From: Ancylobacter novellus
GTDB taxonomy: Bacteria; Pseudomonadota; Alphaproteobacteria; Rhizobiales; Methylopilaceae
Length of the DNA: 64,000 nt
Assembly (NCBI GenBank): GCA_003241695.1
Contig: QFPN01000011.1
Coordinates: forward strand, 58,751-122,750
Direction of reading: 5' to 3'
The notes beneath the pieces are model-generated. The model was given only the letters and a program-made list of their open reading frames with translations. It ran no database searches and had not been told where the DNA came from. This document shows, one piece after another, positions 1-8,897 of this stretch (positions are counted from its first letter, which is position 1; each line of letters starts with the position of its first letter). The position numbers and the translations under genes were made by a program.

Positions 1-1068
1 CCCGAGACCGCCCGCATCCTCCATGAAGCCGCCGAGCCGCGCCGGCAGGAGCTGATCCGCCGGCTCAATCTCGCGCCGGGCGGCGTCGGCGCTCTCGTCC
101 GCATGCGCGCCGAGCTGCTCGGCATGCTGCGTCGTCATCCGGAACTCGCGCCGGTCGACGCCGACTTCGCGCATCTCTTCGGCTCTTGGTTCAACCGCGG
201 CTTCCTCATCCTGAAGCGGATCGACTGGTCGACTCCCGCGAACGTGCTCGAGAAGATCATCCGCTACGAGGCGGTGCACGAGATCGACTCCTGGGATGAG
301 CTCCGCCGCCGGGTCGAGCCGGAGGACCGGCGCTGCTTCGCCTTCTTCCATCCGCAGCTCGCCGACGAGCCGCTGATCTTCGTCGAGGTCGCGCTGACCA
401 CCACGATGGCCTCGACCATTGGCGAGCTTCTCGCCGGCGATCGGACGCCAATCCGCGCGGAGGACGCCACGGCGGCGATCTTCTATTCAATCTCGAACTG
501 TCAGGAGGGGCTGCGCGGCGTCTCCTTCGGCAACTTCCTGATCAAGCAGGTGGCCGCAGACCTTCGGGCCGAGCTGCCGGACCTCGCGACCTTCGTGACG
601 CTTTCGCCGGCGCCTGGCTTCGCCGAATGGCTCGACGGCCGCCGCAACGCCGGGGACATGGAGCCGGAAGAGCTCGAAACCCTCGAGCGGCTCAAGGCGC
701 CGGACTGGACCGACGATCCGGAAGCCGTCGAGATCCTGCTGCCCGTCCTCGCCCGCGCGACCGCCCGCTATCTGGTTTCGGCGAAGAACGCGCACGGCAT
801 GCCGCTCGATCCCGTGGCCCGGTTCCATCTCGGCAACGGCGCGCGGCTGGAGCGGATCAATCCGCTCGCCGACCGCTCGCGGCGCGGCATGCGCGGCGCC
901 TACGGCATGATGGTCAATTACCTCTACGAGCTGTCCGAGATCGAAGCCAACCACGAAGCCTTCTTCGGGAAGGGCGAGGTCGCCGCGTCGAGCTCGGTGC
1001 AGCGGCTGGCCAGACCCGCGAAGAGCGCGGGCAAGGGCGCGGAACGAAAGAACGAGAAAGCAGCATGA
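1..1068 (+). CDS. malonyl-CoA decarboxylase, 5' partial
   Basis: This enzyme decarboxylates malonyl-CoA to acetyl-CoA and CO2. The reading frame is open from base 1, so the gene starts outside the window; 355 residues are visible and roughly the first 100 of a usual 450-residue protein are missing. The visible part matches the MCD catalytic fold, with LFGSWFNRGFLILKRIDW near visible residues 53-70, the FFHPQLADEPLIFVEVALT strand, and SNCQEGLRGVSFGNFLIK. The stop overlaps the malonyl-CoA synthetase start by four bases (ATGA), so the pair is translationally coupled, as in rhizobial matAB-type malonate operons. The alanine/lysine-rich tail after residue 330 is variable in the family. Confidence 0.9.
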   Translation, partial: PETARILHEAAEPRRQELIRRLNLAPGGVGALVRMRAELLGMLRRHPELAPVDADFAHLFGSWFNRGFLILKRIDWSTPANVLEKIIRYEAVHEIDSWDELRRRVEPEDRRCFAFFHPQLADEPLIFVEVALTTTMASTIGELLAGDRTPIRAEDATAAIFYSISNCQEGLRGVSFGNFLIKQVAADLRAELPDLATFVTLSPAPGFAEWLDGRRNAGDMEPEELETLERLKAPDWTDDPEAVEILLPVLARATARYLVSAKNAHGMPLDPVARFHLGNGARLERINPLADRSRRGMRGAYGMMVNYLYELSEIEANHEAFFGKGEVAASSSVQRLARPAKSAGKGAERKNEKAA

Positions 1069-2579
1069 GCAACTGGCTGTTCGACGCCGTCCGCGCCGCC
1101 GCGCCGGGCGACGCCGCCCCCTTGATCGAGACCGCCGACGGGAGCGTCCTGACCTATGGGGGCATGATCGACCGCTCCGGCCAGTTCGCCCGCGCGCTCG
1201 TCGCCGCCGGGGTGAAGCCCGGCGACCGCGTCGCCGCGCAGGTCGAGAAGAGCGTCGAAGCCATTCTCCTCTATCTCGCGACGGTGCGCGCAGGCGGCGT
1301 CTTCCTGCCGCTCAACACCGGCTACACGCCCGCGGAGATCGACTATTTCATCGGCGACGCCGAGCCGGCCTTGTTCGTGGTCGACCCTGCGGCGCGCGAC
1401 GCGCTCGCGCCGATCGCGGCGAACCGCGGCGCCCGGCTGGAAACGCTCGACCGGAACGGATCGGGTTCGCTCACGGCTCTCGCCGACGCGCAGTCGCACG
1501 GCGGCTTCGCCGACGCGGAGCGCGGGGCGGACGACCTCGCCGCGATCCTCTACACCTCGGGCACGACCGGCCGCTCCAAGGGAGCGATGCTGACCCACGA
1601 CAACCTGCTGTCGAACGCCCTCACCCTGAAGGATTGCTGGGACTTCACGCGCGGCGACGTGCTGCTGCACGCGCTGCCGATCTTCCACACCCACGGCCTG
1701 TTCGTCGCCACCAACACGGTCCTAGTCGCCGGCGCGTCGATGATCTTCCTGCCGCGCTTCGACGCCGACCAGATCCTCGGGCTGCTGCCGCGCGCGACCG
1801 TCATGATGGGCGTGCCGACCTTCTACGTGCGCCTCGTCCAGAACGACGGCCTGACCCGCGAGGCGGTCGCGCATATGCGCCTGTTCGTCTCCGGCTCGGC
1901 GCCGCTGCTCGCGGAGACCCATCGCGCCTTCGAGGCGAAGACCGGCCACCGGATCCTCGAGCGCTACGGCATGACCGAGACCAACATGATCACCTCAAAC
2001 CCCTACGAGGGCGAGCGGATCGCGGGCGCGGTCGGCTTTCCGCTGCCGGGGGTTTCGCTGCGGGTGGCCGATCCGGAGACCGGCGCGCCGCTGCCGGACG
2101 GCGACGTCGGCATGATCGAGGTGAAGGGCCCGAACGTGTTCAAGGGCTATTGGCGGATGCCCGAGAAGACGAAGGCGGAGTTCCGCGACGACGGCTTCTT
2201 CGTCACCGGCGACCTCGGCAAGATCGACGACCGCGGTTACGTCCACATCGTCGGGCGCGGCAAGGACCTTGTGATCTCCGGCGGCTACAACGTCTATCCG
2301 AAGGAGATCGAGAGCGAGATCGACGCCCTTCCCGGCGTGGTCGAGGCGGCGGTGATCGGCGTCGCGCACCCGGACTTCGGCGAGGGCGTGACCGCCGTCG
2401 TCGTGCCCGAGAAGGGCGCGGCGATCGACGAGGGCGCGGTGCTCTCGGCGCTTGCAAGCAAACTCGCCAAGTTCAAGCAGCCGAAGCGCGTGCTGTTCGT
2501 GGACGAGCTGCCCCGCAACACGATGGGCAAGGTCCAGAAGAACGTGCTGCGCGACCGCTACGCCGGCCTGTACGGCTGA
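1065..2579 (+). CDS. matB: malonyl-CoA synthetase (acyl-CoA ligase)
   Basis: This 504-residue AMP-forming ligase activates malonate to malonyl-CoA. Visible signatures are the AMP-binding loop YTSGTTGRSKGAM, the adenylate motif ERYGMTET, the hinge region GYVHIVGRGKDLVISGGYN, and the C-terminal catalytic lysine in PRNTMGKVQK. The start overlaps the decarboxylase stop (ATGA). With the decarboxylase it would turn free malonate into acetyl-CoA; a MatC-type transporter is not seen next to it. Other acyl-CoA ligases share these motifs, so the malonate specificity rests mainly on the operon partner and overall resemblance to MatB. Confidence 0.9.
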   Translation: MSNWLFDAVRAAAPGDAAPLIETADGSVLTYGGMIDRSGQFARALVAAGVKPGDRVAAQVEKSVEAILLYLATVRAGGVFLPLNTGYTPAEIDYFIGDAEPALFVVDPAARDALAPIAANRGARLETLDRNGSGSLTALADAQSHGGFADAERGADDLAAILYTSGTTGRSKGAMLTHDNLLSNALTLKDCWDFTRGDVLLHALPIFHTHGLFVATNTVLVAGASMIFLPRFDADQILGLLPRATVMMGVPTFYVRLVQNDGLTREAVAHMRLFVSGSAPLLAETHRAFEAKTGHRILERYGMTETNMITSNPYEGERIAGAVGFPLPGVSLRVADPETGAPLPDGDVGMIEVKGPNVFKGYWRMPEKTKAEFRDDGFFVTGDLGKIDDRGYVHIVGRGKDLVISGGYNVYPKEIESEIDALPGVVEAAVIGVAHPDFGEGVTAVVVPEKGAAIDEGAVLSALASKLAKFKQPKRVLFVDELPRNTMGKVQKNVLRDRYAGLYG

Positions 2580-2589
2580 CGAAACGCTC

Positions 2590-3228
2590 TCAGGTCACGG
2601 GCTTCAGCGACCACGCGATCTCCGTCGCGGGGCTGAGCCCCTTGAGGCCGCCCTCGACCTCGGCGCTCTCCAGCAGTTCGAGGTCGTAAGCCGACTCGTA
2701 GAGCGCGCTCACCTCCTCGCCCGGAACCGAAAACGGCGGTCCCGCCATCCGGCTCTGGTCGTAGTCGAAGCTGATCAGAAGCTGCGGCGCCCGGCCTGCG
2801 AGCGCGCTCACATGGGCGGCGTAGGCCGGGCGCGTTTCCGGCGGAAGCGCCACGAGCGCCGCCCGATCGTAGACCGCGTCGACCGTTCCGAGATCGCCCG
2901 CCGTCAGATCGAACAGGTCGCCGACGAAGACGTCGATCCCCTCGCCCGCATAACGCTTGAGCGCGCCGGCGGTCTCCACCTCCGGCTCCACGCCGAGGTT
3001 TTCGAACAGTCGCTCGACGGCGCTTTCGACGAGTTCCACGCCGGCGACGCGATATCCCGCGGCGCGCAGCCAGCCGACGTCGACGCTGTCGCCGCAGAAC
3101 GGAACGAACACCCGCGCGTAGGGCTCGACGATCGCCGGGATGTGGCGGGTAAGCATCGGATGCGCAGCGGACTGTCGCCAGCCGGTCTGTCCGTCGCGCC
3201 ATCTGAGGCGCCAGAAGTCCGCATCCAT
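2590..3228 (-). CDS. thiopurine S-methyltransferase family protein
   Basis: This is a 212-residue SAM-dependent methyltransferase. It opens with the TPMT-type pattern DFWRLRWRDGQTGWRQ, followed by the SAM-binding segment VFVPFCGDSVDVGWLRAAGY and the acidic strand GVELVESAVE. The product loop DRAALVALPPETR is also typical. Family members methylate thiopurines or, in bacteria, oxyanions such as tellurite and selenite; the natural substrate here is not known. It converges on matB with only ten bases between stops. Confidence 0.82.
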   Translation of the reverse strand: MDADFWRLRWRDGQTGWRQSAAHPMLTRHIPAIVEPYARVFVPFCGDSVDVGWLRAAGYRVAGVELVESAVERLFENLGVEPEVETAGALKRYAGEGIDVFVGDLFDLTAGDLGTVDAVYDRAALVALPPETRPAYAAHVSALAGRAPQLLISFDYDQSRMAGPPFSVPGEEVSALYESAYDLELLESAEVEGGLKGLSPATEIAWSLKPVT

Positions 3229-3242
3229 CGGATGGTCCCGAA

Positions 3243-3812
3243 TTATCGCAGTGTCGCAGGAGCGCCGATCATGCGCCCGGCCGTTCCGTCACGCCAGACG
3301 GCGTGATGCAGGACGGCCGCCGCCGCATGCGCGCCGACGAGCGCGAGCAGGAACCAGGACAGCGGGCCGTGGAGCAGGTCCGCCGCCGCAACGACCAACG
3401 GAACCGGGGCGCCGACCGCGAAGATCTCGACGCCGCCGACGCTCCAGCCTTCGCCCTTGGCCCAGAGCCGCGCGAGCGCGAGGCCGGGGATGAGGAGCAT
3501 CAGGCCATACATCGCCTTGTGCGCGACAGCCGCCGCCGCGCCTGCCCTCCCCGGCGCCGGGACCGGACGACGGCCGGCGTTGCCCACCGCCCAGAGGATG
3601 CGCGCGAGCGCGAACAGCGGAATGGCGATGCCGACATAACCGTGCGGCCCGAGGCTCGCGACGGCGTTCAGCAGCGGCGTCTCGCCGAAGATCTTGTAGA
3701 GGGCGACGATCATGAACTGCCACAGCACCAGAACGGCCGTGACGGCGTGCATCGCCCGCGTCACCCGTCCGTAGCGGATGGGCGTGTCGCGGAAGCGGGC
3801 CTCAGCCGGCAT
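3243..3812 (-). CDS. cytochrome b561 family protein
   Basis: This 189-residue membrane protein has four predicted helices and the b561 signature RYGRVTRAMHAVTAVLVLWQF, where His carries a heme, plus the later pairs in VAHKAMYGLMLLIP and LLALVGAHAAAAVLHH. Such proteins move electrons from ubiquinol or reduce metals and superoxide at the membrane. I took the start at 3812 rather than an upstream ATG because the upstream residues lack b561 similarity. The start lies 11 bases inside mntP, so the two genes are probably co-transcribed. It is part of a metal-linked patch extending to 8.7 kb. Confidence 0.85.
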   Translation of the reverse strand: MPAEARFRDTPIRYGRVTRAMHAVTAVLVLWQFMIVALYKIFGETPLLNAVASLGPHGYVGIAIPLFALARILWAVGNAGRRPVPAPGRAGAAAAVAHKAMYGLMLLIPGLALARLWAKGEGWSVGGVEIFAVGAPVPLVVAAADLLHGPLSWFLLALVGAHAAAAVLHHAVWRDGTAGRMIGAPATLR

Positions 3813-4368
3813 TGAGGTGCTCGAACAGGATCGAGGCGCCGAGCCCGACCAGCAGCAGTCCGCCGGCCATTTCGGCATAGCGCCCGAAACGCGCGCCGAG
3901 CAGCCGCCCGGCCAGCATGCCGCCGGTCGACATCAGCGCGGTGGCGCAGCCGATCGACAGCGCGATCACCACGATGTTGGCCTGAAGGAAGGCGAGCGAC
4001 ACGCCGACCGCCATGGCGTCGAGGCTGGTGCCGACGGCCGTCGCGATCAGGAGGCCGATCGAGCGCGACGCCGGCGCCGGCCCGGCGTCCTCGCCGCGCC
4101 TCAGGGCGTGCAGGAACATGCGGCCGCCCACGGCGCCCAGCAGGCCGAAGGCGATCCAATGATCGACGGATTGCACGTACTGGCTTGCGACCACGCCTGC
4201 GGCCCAGCCGATCAACGGCGTCACCGTCTCGACCGCGCCGAAGATCGCGCCGGTGCGCGCCGCCTCCGCGAAGCTCGGCCGCCCGAGCGCCGCCCCGCGC
4301 CCGACCGACGCGATCAGGGCGTCGACCGACATGCCAACAGCGAGAAGGGCGATCGCGAAGGGCGACAT
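3802..4368 (-). CDS. mntP: manganese efflux pump MntP
   Basis: This 188-residue protein has six hydrophobic segments and the MntP repeats: an N-terminal FAIALLAVGMSVDALIASVGRG with the conserved Asp, and a second half starting TAVGTSLDAMAVGVSLAFL, whose Asp is equivalent. MntP exports Mn2+ to prevent toxicity. The gene is monocistronic at its 5' end with its own promoter-like sequence, and it overlaps the downstream b561 gene. No yybP-ykoY manganese riboswitch was recognisable in the 110-base leader. Confidence 0.92.
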   Translation of the reverse strand: MSPFAIALLAVGMSVDALIASVGRGAALGRPSFAEAARTGAIFGAVETVTPLIGWAAGVVASQYVQSVDHWIAFGLLGAVGGRMFLHALRRGEDAGPAPASRSIGLLIATAVGTSLDAMAVGVSLAFLQANIVVIALSIGCATALMSTGGMLAGRLLGARFGRYAEMAGGLLLVGLGASILFEHLNAG

Positions 4369-4427
4369 GGACCAGCCTGGGTGACGCTTCGGAAAGGCGC
4401 AGCCGACAGCGGCGGCCGAGGCCCCGC

Positions 4428-4456
4428 GACGTATCTCGCCGGACGAGTCCTGTCAA
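4428..4456 (-). promoter_or_regulatory. sigma-70-like promoter of mntP
   Basis: On the minus strand a perfect TTGACA (4456-4451) is followed after 17 bases by TACGTC (4433-4428). It lies about 60 bases upstream of the mntP start. The -35 is consensus and the -10 is weak, which fits an activated or moderately expressed gene. Just upstream (plus-strand 4471-4491) is an interrupted inverted repeat GAATG-N11-CATTC that could bind a Fur/Mur-type or other repressor; this is inference. Confidence 0.45.
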
Positions 4457-4547
4457 ACTCTAAGTATTTGGAATGGTTGTGCTATTCATTCGCAACTGGC
4501 GCGCACGAAGGACGGGTGAAAAAGGCTGCGGCGCCGTCCTCCGCGTC

Positions 4548-5930
4548 TCATGCCGCGGCGGCTCGCCTGCGCGCCAGCCGGCCGATGCAGAACTCCGCGC
4601 CAAGCGCCGCAATCAGGGAGAGGCCGGCGAGCGGGAACGCGACGCCGAGCGCCGCGGTGATCAGCGCCACGGTTCCGAGCCGGGCGGGCTCGATCGGGCG
4701 CGGCGCGCCGAGCGCGCCCTTCGGGCGCCGTCGCCACCACATCACGGGCCCTGTGATCGACAGCGCCGCCGCGCCCACGCAGGCGAACAGCATCACGATC
4801 TGGTTCGCGAGCCCGAAATAGTTGCCCATGTGGAGCTGGACGCCCAGCTCCACCGCCTTGGCGACAGGCCCGTAATCCTGAAAGCCGACGTCGTTCAGGA
4901 CGCTTCCGGAATACTGGTCGATCTGGATCGTGCGCTGGCCCTGCGGTCTGTCGGGATAGGTGTAGGCCGAGAACACGCCGGCCGGATCGGCGGGCAGCGA
5001 CAGCCGGTAGGGATGCGTCATGCCCTCCGCCGCGAGAATGCCCGCCACGCGATCGACGCTGATCGGCGCGGCGGAGCCCGTCGGATGGGACACGTGTCCG
5101 CCATGGTGGGCGGCGTGTTCGTCGGAGCGCGGCATCAGCGCCTCCTCGAGCGTCCAAGGCGCCTCACCGTTCGCCTGCTTCATCGTCTTGTCCGAGACCG
5201 GCGCGGCGCCGTGGCCGCGATGGCTCGTCGGATAGCCGACGCCCGCGATGTCGGCCCCGGCGCGAAGCATCGTCCCCCACACATTCGCCCACGGAAGCCC
5301 CGTGAGGATGAGGAACAGGATGATCGCCGCGGTCCACGCGCCGGTGGCGGAGTGAAGGCTTTTCCAGAACGGACGGCCTTTCGCCCGGAGCTTCGGGACG
5401 AGCGCCGCGCCGAGGCTCCGCGTTCCGCGCGGCCACCAGAGATAGACGCCGGTGACGAGCAGCACGACGCCCCAGCAGGCGGCGAGCTCCACGATCCCGT
5501 CGCCGAACTTCCCAAGCATCAGCGACCCGTGGAACCGGTCCGCGAAGCCGACGAGCGTGCGCTCGTAGACATAGGCGCCGAGGACTTTCGCCGTCCCCGG
5601 ATCGACGAAGACGCGCAGCGCGGCGCCGTCGCCGGCGGTCACGAAGATCTGCGCGCTGCGGTCCGGCGCGCTCCAGGTGTCGATGCGCGTCGCCTTGCCG
5701 CCCGGAACGCTCGCCTCCGCCGCCGCGAGGAGACGGCTGAGCGGCTCGGTCGCCTCATGCGGCGCGACGATCCGCTTCTCGGCGTGCAGGACGTCGTTGA
5801 TCTCGTCGTTGAACAGATAGATCGCGCCCGTCACGCTGAGGATCAGCATGAAGGGCGCGACGATCAGGCCAGCGTAGAAATGCCAGCGCCAGACGGCACG
5901 ATAGATGGCCTGATTCTGAAAGAAAGCCAT
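4548..5930 (-). CDS. PepSY-associated transmembrane protein (iron reductase-like)
   Basis: This 460-residue inner-membrane protein begins IYRAVWRWHFYAGLIVAPFMLILSVTGAIYLF, the first helix pair of the PepSY_TM family, and has further helices near residues 150, 200, 355 and 400. It contains His residues in HFYAG, FHGSLML, LHSATG and LHMGNYFG, which could ligate heme. Family members sit beside TonB receptors and are thought to reduce ferric siderophores or otherwise help metal uptake. It lies 10 bases downstream of the TonB receptor stop, so they form an operon. A His-rich stretch (HAAHHGGHVSH, about residue 272) could bind metal. Confidence 0.85.
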   Translation of the reverse strand: MAFFQNQAIYRAVWRWHFYAGLIVAPFMLILSVTGAIYLFNDEINDVLHAEKRIVAPHEATEPLSRLLAAAEASVPGGKATRIDTWSAPDRSAQIFVTAGDGAALRVFVDPGTAKVLGAYVYERTLVGFADRFHGSLMLGKFGDGIVELAACWGVVLLVTGVYLWWPRGTRSLGAALVPKLRAKGRPFWKSLHSATGAWTAAIILFLILTGLPWANVWGTMLRAGADIAGVGYPTSHRGHGAAPVSDKTMKQANGEAPWTLEEALMPRSDEHAAHHGGHVSHPTGSAAPISVDRVAGILAAEGMTHPYRLSLPADPAGVFSAYTYPDRPQGQRTIQIDQYSGSVLNDVGFQDYGPVAKAVELGVQLHMGNYFGLANQIVMLFACVGAAALSITGPVMWWRRRPKGALGAPRPIEPARLGTVALITAALGVAFPLAGLSLIAALGAEFCIGRLARRRAAAA

Positions 5931-5940
5931 GACGCTCTCC

Positions 5941-8190
5941 TCAGAACTTAACGCTGTACGTCAGGTCGAAGCTGCGCGGCGCGCCGACATAGACCTGCCT
6001 CGACGAATAACCAGACCATTCGGCGTAGAACTTGTTCGTCAGGTTGCGGCCGCGCAGCGTGAGCGTGCCGCCGGCGGGCACGTCCCAGGCGACCGAGGCG
6101 TCGAGCAGCGTGCGCCCGGCGACGCGGATCGTGTTGGCGTTGTCGGTGTAGAAGTTGCCGACATGCCGGATCCCGGCGCCGAAGGTGATCGGGGCCTCGG
6201 CGAGCCGATAGGTCGTCCAGAGGTTGAAGGTCCGTTCCGGGACGTTGAGCGGCCGATTGCCCTTTCGGCTTATCCCGCTCTCTTCGAGCTTGGTGAACTC
6301 GGCTTTGAGGAAGGAGGCGTTCGCGTTGATCTTCCACTGCTCCGTGACGGCGAAGGAAACGTCGAACTCGACGCCGCGCGACCGCTGGTCGCCGCCCTGC
6401 ACGGTCACGCCGCCGCTCCTCGTCTGGACGATGTCGTTCTGCTCGATCTGGTAGACCGACGCCGTCGCGACCACTCGTTCGTCCAGCAGAGACGCCTTCA
6501 CGCCGGCCTCGAGCGACTTGCCGGTCGTGAGCTTTAGCGGCGCGCGGGTAGCGTTGATCAGCAGGAGCGAGCTCACCGGGGCGATCGCCGTCGTATACTG
6601 GCCGAACAGGCTGATCCCCGGGGTCAGATCGTAGACAGTTCCGATGCGCCACGACGTCTTGGCGAAGTCATTGCCGAATTTCGTGGAGGTCCCAGCTTTC
6701 AGATCGTCGACGTTGCGGTCGAGATCGATCCAGTCCCGCCGAAGACCCCCGACCACGATCCAGTCCGGCGTAAGGTTTAGCGCGTTTTCGAGGAAGACCG
6801 CGGCGTTGTCGGCCTTGCTCTCAAAATTCTGGCGCGTGAAGAAGCCGGAGGTGTCCGGGAACGAACCGCGGTCGCCGCCCGGCGCGAACGGGTCCAGCGA
6901 GTCGATCAGCGTATAGGTGCTGTCGAACCGCCGTTTCGAACCAAAGTCCGTCCGCATATATTCGAACCCCGCCGTGAAGCGGTTCCGCATGCCCGCGACT
7001 TCACCATCGAAATTCGCCGAAGTGCGGTTGGTCCAAGACTGCTGGTCATGGGTGATCAGCGTCAGGCCCCGATCGATCTTCTTGGTGACGGCGTTGTAGG
7101 TGTAATCCTCCGAGTTTCGCCACAGCCGGTCGGCCTCGTAATAGGCGAAGTCGTTCCTGATCTTCCACGTATCCGTCAGTTCGTATTCCGCGCCGACCCG
7201 CGCCCAGATCGCGTCCGACTTCATCACGCCGTCGTCGACGTTGTAGTTTTTCTTCCAGATCGATTTGTCGAGCACATAGTCGCCGCCCGAAACCACTCCG
7301 CTCGGATCGCGCGCGGCGCCCTTCGGCAGCAGCGGCGTTCCGAAATAGGCGGTGCGGAAGTCGTCGTGGAAATAGTCGAACGCCGCGGTGATCGTCAGCC
7401 GATCGGTCGGCTTCAGCGTGACGCCCGTCGTGATCTGGACCCGCTCGCTGTCGGTGTCGTTCACATAGCCGTCGGAGCGGCCGTAAAGCGCGCTCGCGCT
7501 CACGGCGACGTTCTCCGAGACCGGGGCGTTGAACGAGGCGCCGGCGCGCGCCGTATTGAACGATCCGTAGGACAGCAGCGCGTCCCACTTCGTGATGTCG
7601 AGTTCGGGCTTGCGGGTGACGAGGTTGATGGTTCCCGCGATCGCGCCGGAGCCGTTCACCACCGAAGCCGGCCCTTTCAGGATCTCGATCCGGTCGAACG
7701 AATAGGTGTCGTAGTTCCGTGAGGCGATCAGCGGGTCGATCGCGCGGAAGCCGTCGACCATGTAGCCGACCGCGCCGCGCGAGAAGCCGCGGATGGCGGT
7801 GACGCCGGGCTCGCCCGGCAGGTTGCCGGCGACGACGCCGGGCGCCGAGTCATAGGCCTCGATCAGCGTGCGTAGGCCCTCCTCCTGCATCGTCTTCTGG
7901 GTAATGACGTCGACGGTCGCCGGCGTTTCCCGGACAGTGAGGCCGAGTCGGCTTGCGGCCGCGGTCGGCGTCTTCAGAAGAGCCGCCGGCGAGGACGGAT
8001 CCTCTGAGCCGCGCCCCTCCACCGAAATTTCCTCGAGCTGGGTTTCCGCTTCCGGGGCTTGGGCGAAGGCGCACGAGGCGGCGAAGGGCGTCAGCAACGC
8101 CGCGGCGCAGGCGCTCGACGTCATGAATGAAGAACGTCGTGCGACGCGCGCCGACGGCTGGACGTATCGGGACAAGGGACAAGGCTCCAC
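5941..8190 (-). CDS. TonB-dependent siderophore receptor
   Basis: This outer-membrane receptor has about 749 residues. After an exported N-terminus ending near ASCAFAQ come a TonB-box-like ISVEG, a plug domain (ETPATVDVITQKTMQEEG, YDSAPGVVAGN, IRGFSRGAVGYMVDGF, DRIEILKGPASVVNG) and a 22-strand barrel ending with aromatic-rich SFDLTYSVKF. This plug-and-barrel layout is that of ferric-siderophore receptors of the FhuE/FpvA group, but related receptors import other metal chelates, including lanthanides in methylotrophs. The start is taken at a GTG at 8190 because the internal ATG at 8124 would give a signal peptide without positive charge; this choice is uncertain. It is followed directly by the PepSY gene. 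Confidence 0.88.
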   Translation of the reverse strand: MEPCPLSRYVQPSARVARRSSFMTSSACAAALLTPFAASCAFAQAPEAETQLEEISVEGRGSEDPSSPAALLKTPTAAASRLGLTVRETPATVDVITQKTMQEEGLRTLIEAYDSAPGVVAGNLPGEPGVTAIRGFSRGAVGYMVDGFRAIDPLIASRNYDTYSFDRIEILKGPASVVNGSGAIAGTINLVTRKPELDITKWDALLSYGSFNTARAGASFNAPVSENVAVSASALYGRSDGYVNDTDSERVQITTGVTLKPTDRLTITAAFDYFHDDFRTAYFGTPLLPKGAARDPSGVVSGGDYVLDKSIWKKNYNVDDGVMKSDAIWARVGAEYELTDTWKIRNDFAYYEADRLWRNSEDYTYNAVTKKIDRGLTLITHDQQSWTNRTSANFDGEVAGMRNRFTAGFEYMRTDFGSKRRFDSTYTLIDSLDPFAPGGDRGSFPDTSGFFTRQNFESKADNAAVFLENALNLTPDWIVVGGLRRDWIDLDRNVDDLKAGTSTKFGNDFAKTSWRIGTVYDLTPGISLFGQYTTAIAPVSSLLLINATRAPLKLTTGKSLEAGVKASLLDERVVATASVYQIEQNDIVQTRSGGVTVQGGDQRSRGVEFDVSFAVTEQWKINANASFLKAEFTKLEESGISRKGNRPLNVPERTFNLWTTYRLAEAPITFGAGIRHVGNFYTDNANTIRVAGRTLLDASVAWDVPAGGTLTLRGRNLTNKFYAEWSGYSSRQVYVGAPRSFDLTYSVKF

Positions 8191-8269
8191 GCAGAATCAC
8201 GACCCGCTGCGCGGGGCGCGCGAGCGGGTTTCGGCTCGAAACGGATCGGAAGCGCGGGCGAAGCCGCGC

Positions 8270-8746
8270 TCAGATCGCCGCCGGAGGTCCGCGGGAGCTG
8301 CGTGGAGACTGATCGGGAGAGGTTGAAACGTCGGGAACCGCCGCCGCGCCGGATTCGACCGGCGTGATCGCGTCGGCGGGCGCGAGCGGCGATCCGTCCG
8401 GCGGCGGCGCCATGCCTACGAGCATGAGACAGCCTGCGACGCAGCAGTTCGGCAGGCCGCCATGCGGCTTGTCCGGCGTCGGCGCCTGGTCGGAGGCGCT
8501 CTGGGCGCAAAGCGTCTGGAAGGGATCGGCGAAAGCCGGCGACGACGTTCCAGCCGCGAGGCCCCCGAGCGCAGCCTGCAGCACGATCAGATATGCGGCG
8601 AGAACGCCCCATATCCGCCGCCGCAATGCCTGCCCCGATGCCGCCACCCGCGAGCCCCCGTTTCGCCGCGGCGCGGCCATAACATGATGCGACCCGGCCA
8701 TCCAGACGCATTTTTCGAGGGGGCAGACGTCGAATTCCGCCTTCAT
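8270..8746 (-). CDS. DUF2946-like exported protein
   Basis: This protein has up to 158 residues and one hydrophobic helix (IWGVLAAYLIVLQAALGGLAAG, about 45-66). A short cysteine-containing tail follows, with LCAQSASDQ and LPNCCVAGCLML. The layout of helix, 'LCAQ' and a CC-x3-C cluster matches DUF2946, a family found beside TonB receptors and copper genes. The three clustered cysteines suggest metal binding. It lies 80 bases upstream of the TonB receptor on the same strand. The start is uncertain: ATGs at 8746, 8701 and 8680 are possible, none with a strong ribosome site. Confidence 0.6.
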   Translation of the reverse strand: MKAEFDVCPLEKCVWMAGSHHVMAAPRRNGGSRVAASGQALRRRIWGVLAAYLIVLQAALGGLAAGTSSPAFADPFQTLCAQSASDQAPTPDKPHGGLPNCCVAGCLMLVGMAPPPDGSPLAPADAITPVESGAAAVPDVSTSPDQSPRSSRGPPAAI

Positions 8747-8897
8747 CTGTTCCGCTGCGTCAGTGTCTTTGTTGTCTGAGCCTCACAAATATGCATCCGG
8801 GAACCGGAGAACGAACTACTCTCTCTTGCCGGCGCGAGAGATCCTCTTAACTCCCGGAGTATAGTTTCACGACCGGTTCAGTCCTAGACGGTCCACT

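Noticed and set aside
2558..3202. Alternative minus-strand frame over the thiopurine methyltransferase gene
   Set aside because: The product is Arg/Gly-rich with no domain, while the other frame has the full methyltransferase pattern.
4369..4480. yybP-ykoY manganese riboswitch before mntP
   Set aside because: The leader is short and I could not find the conserved stem and loop sequences of that riboswitch; a plain promoter is visible instead.
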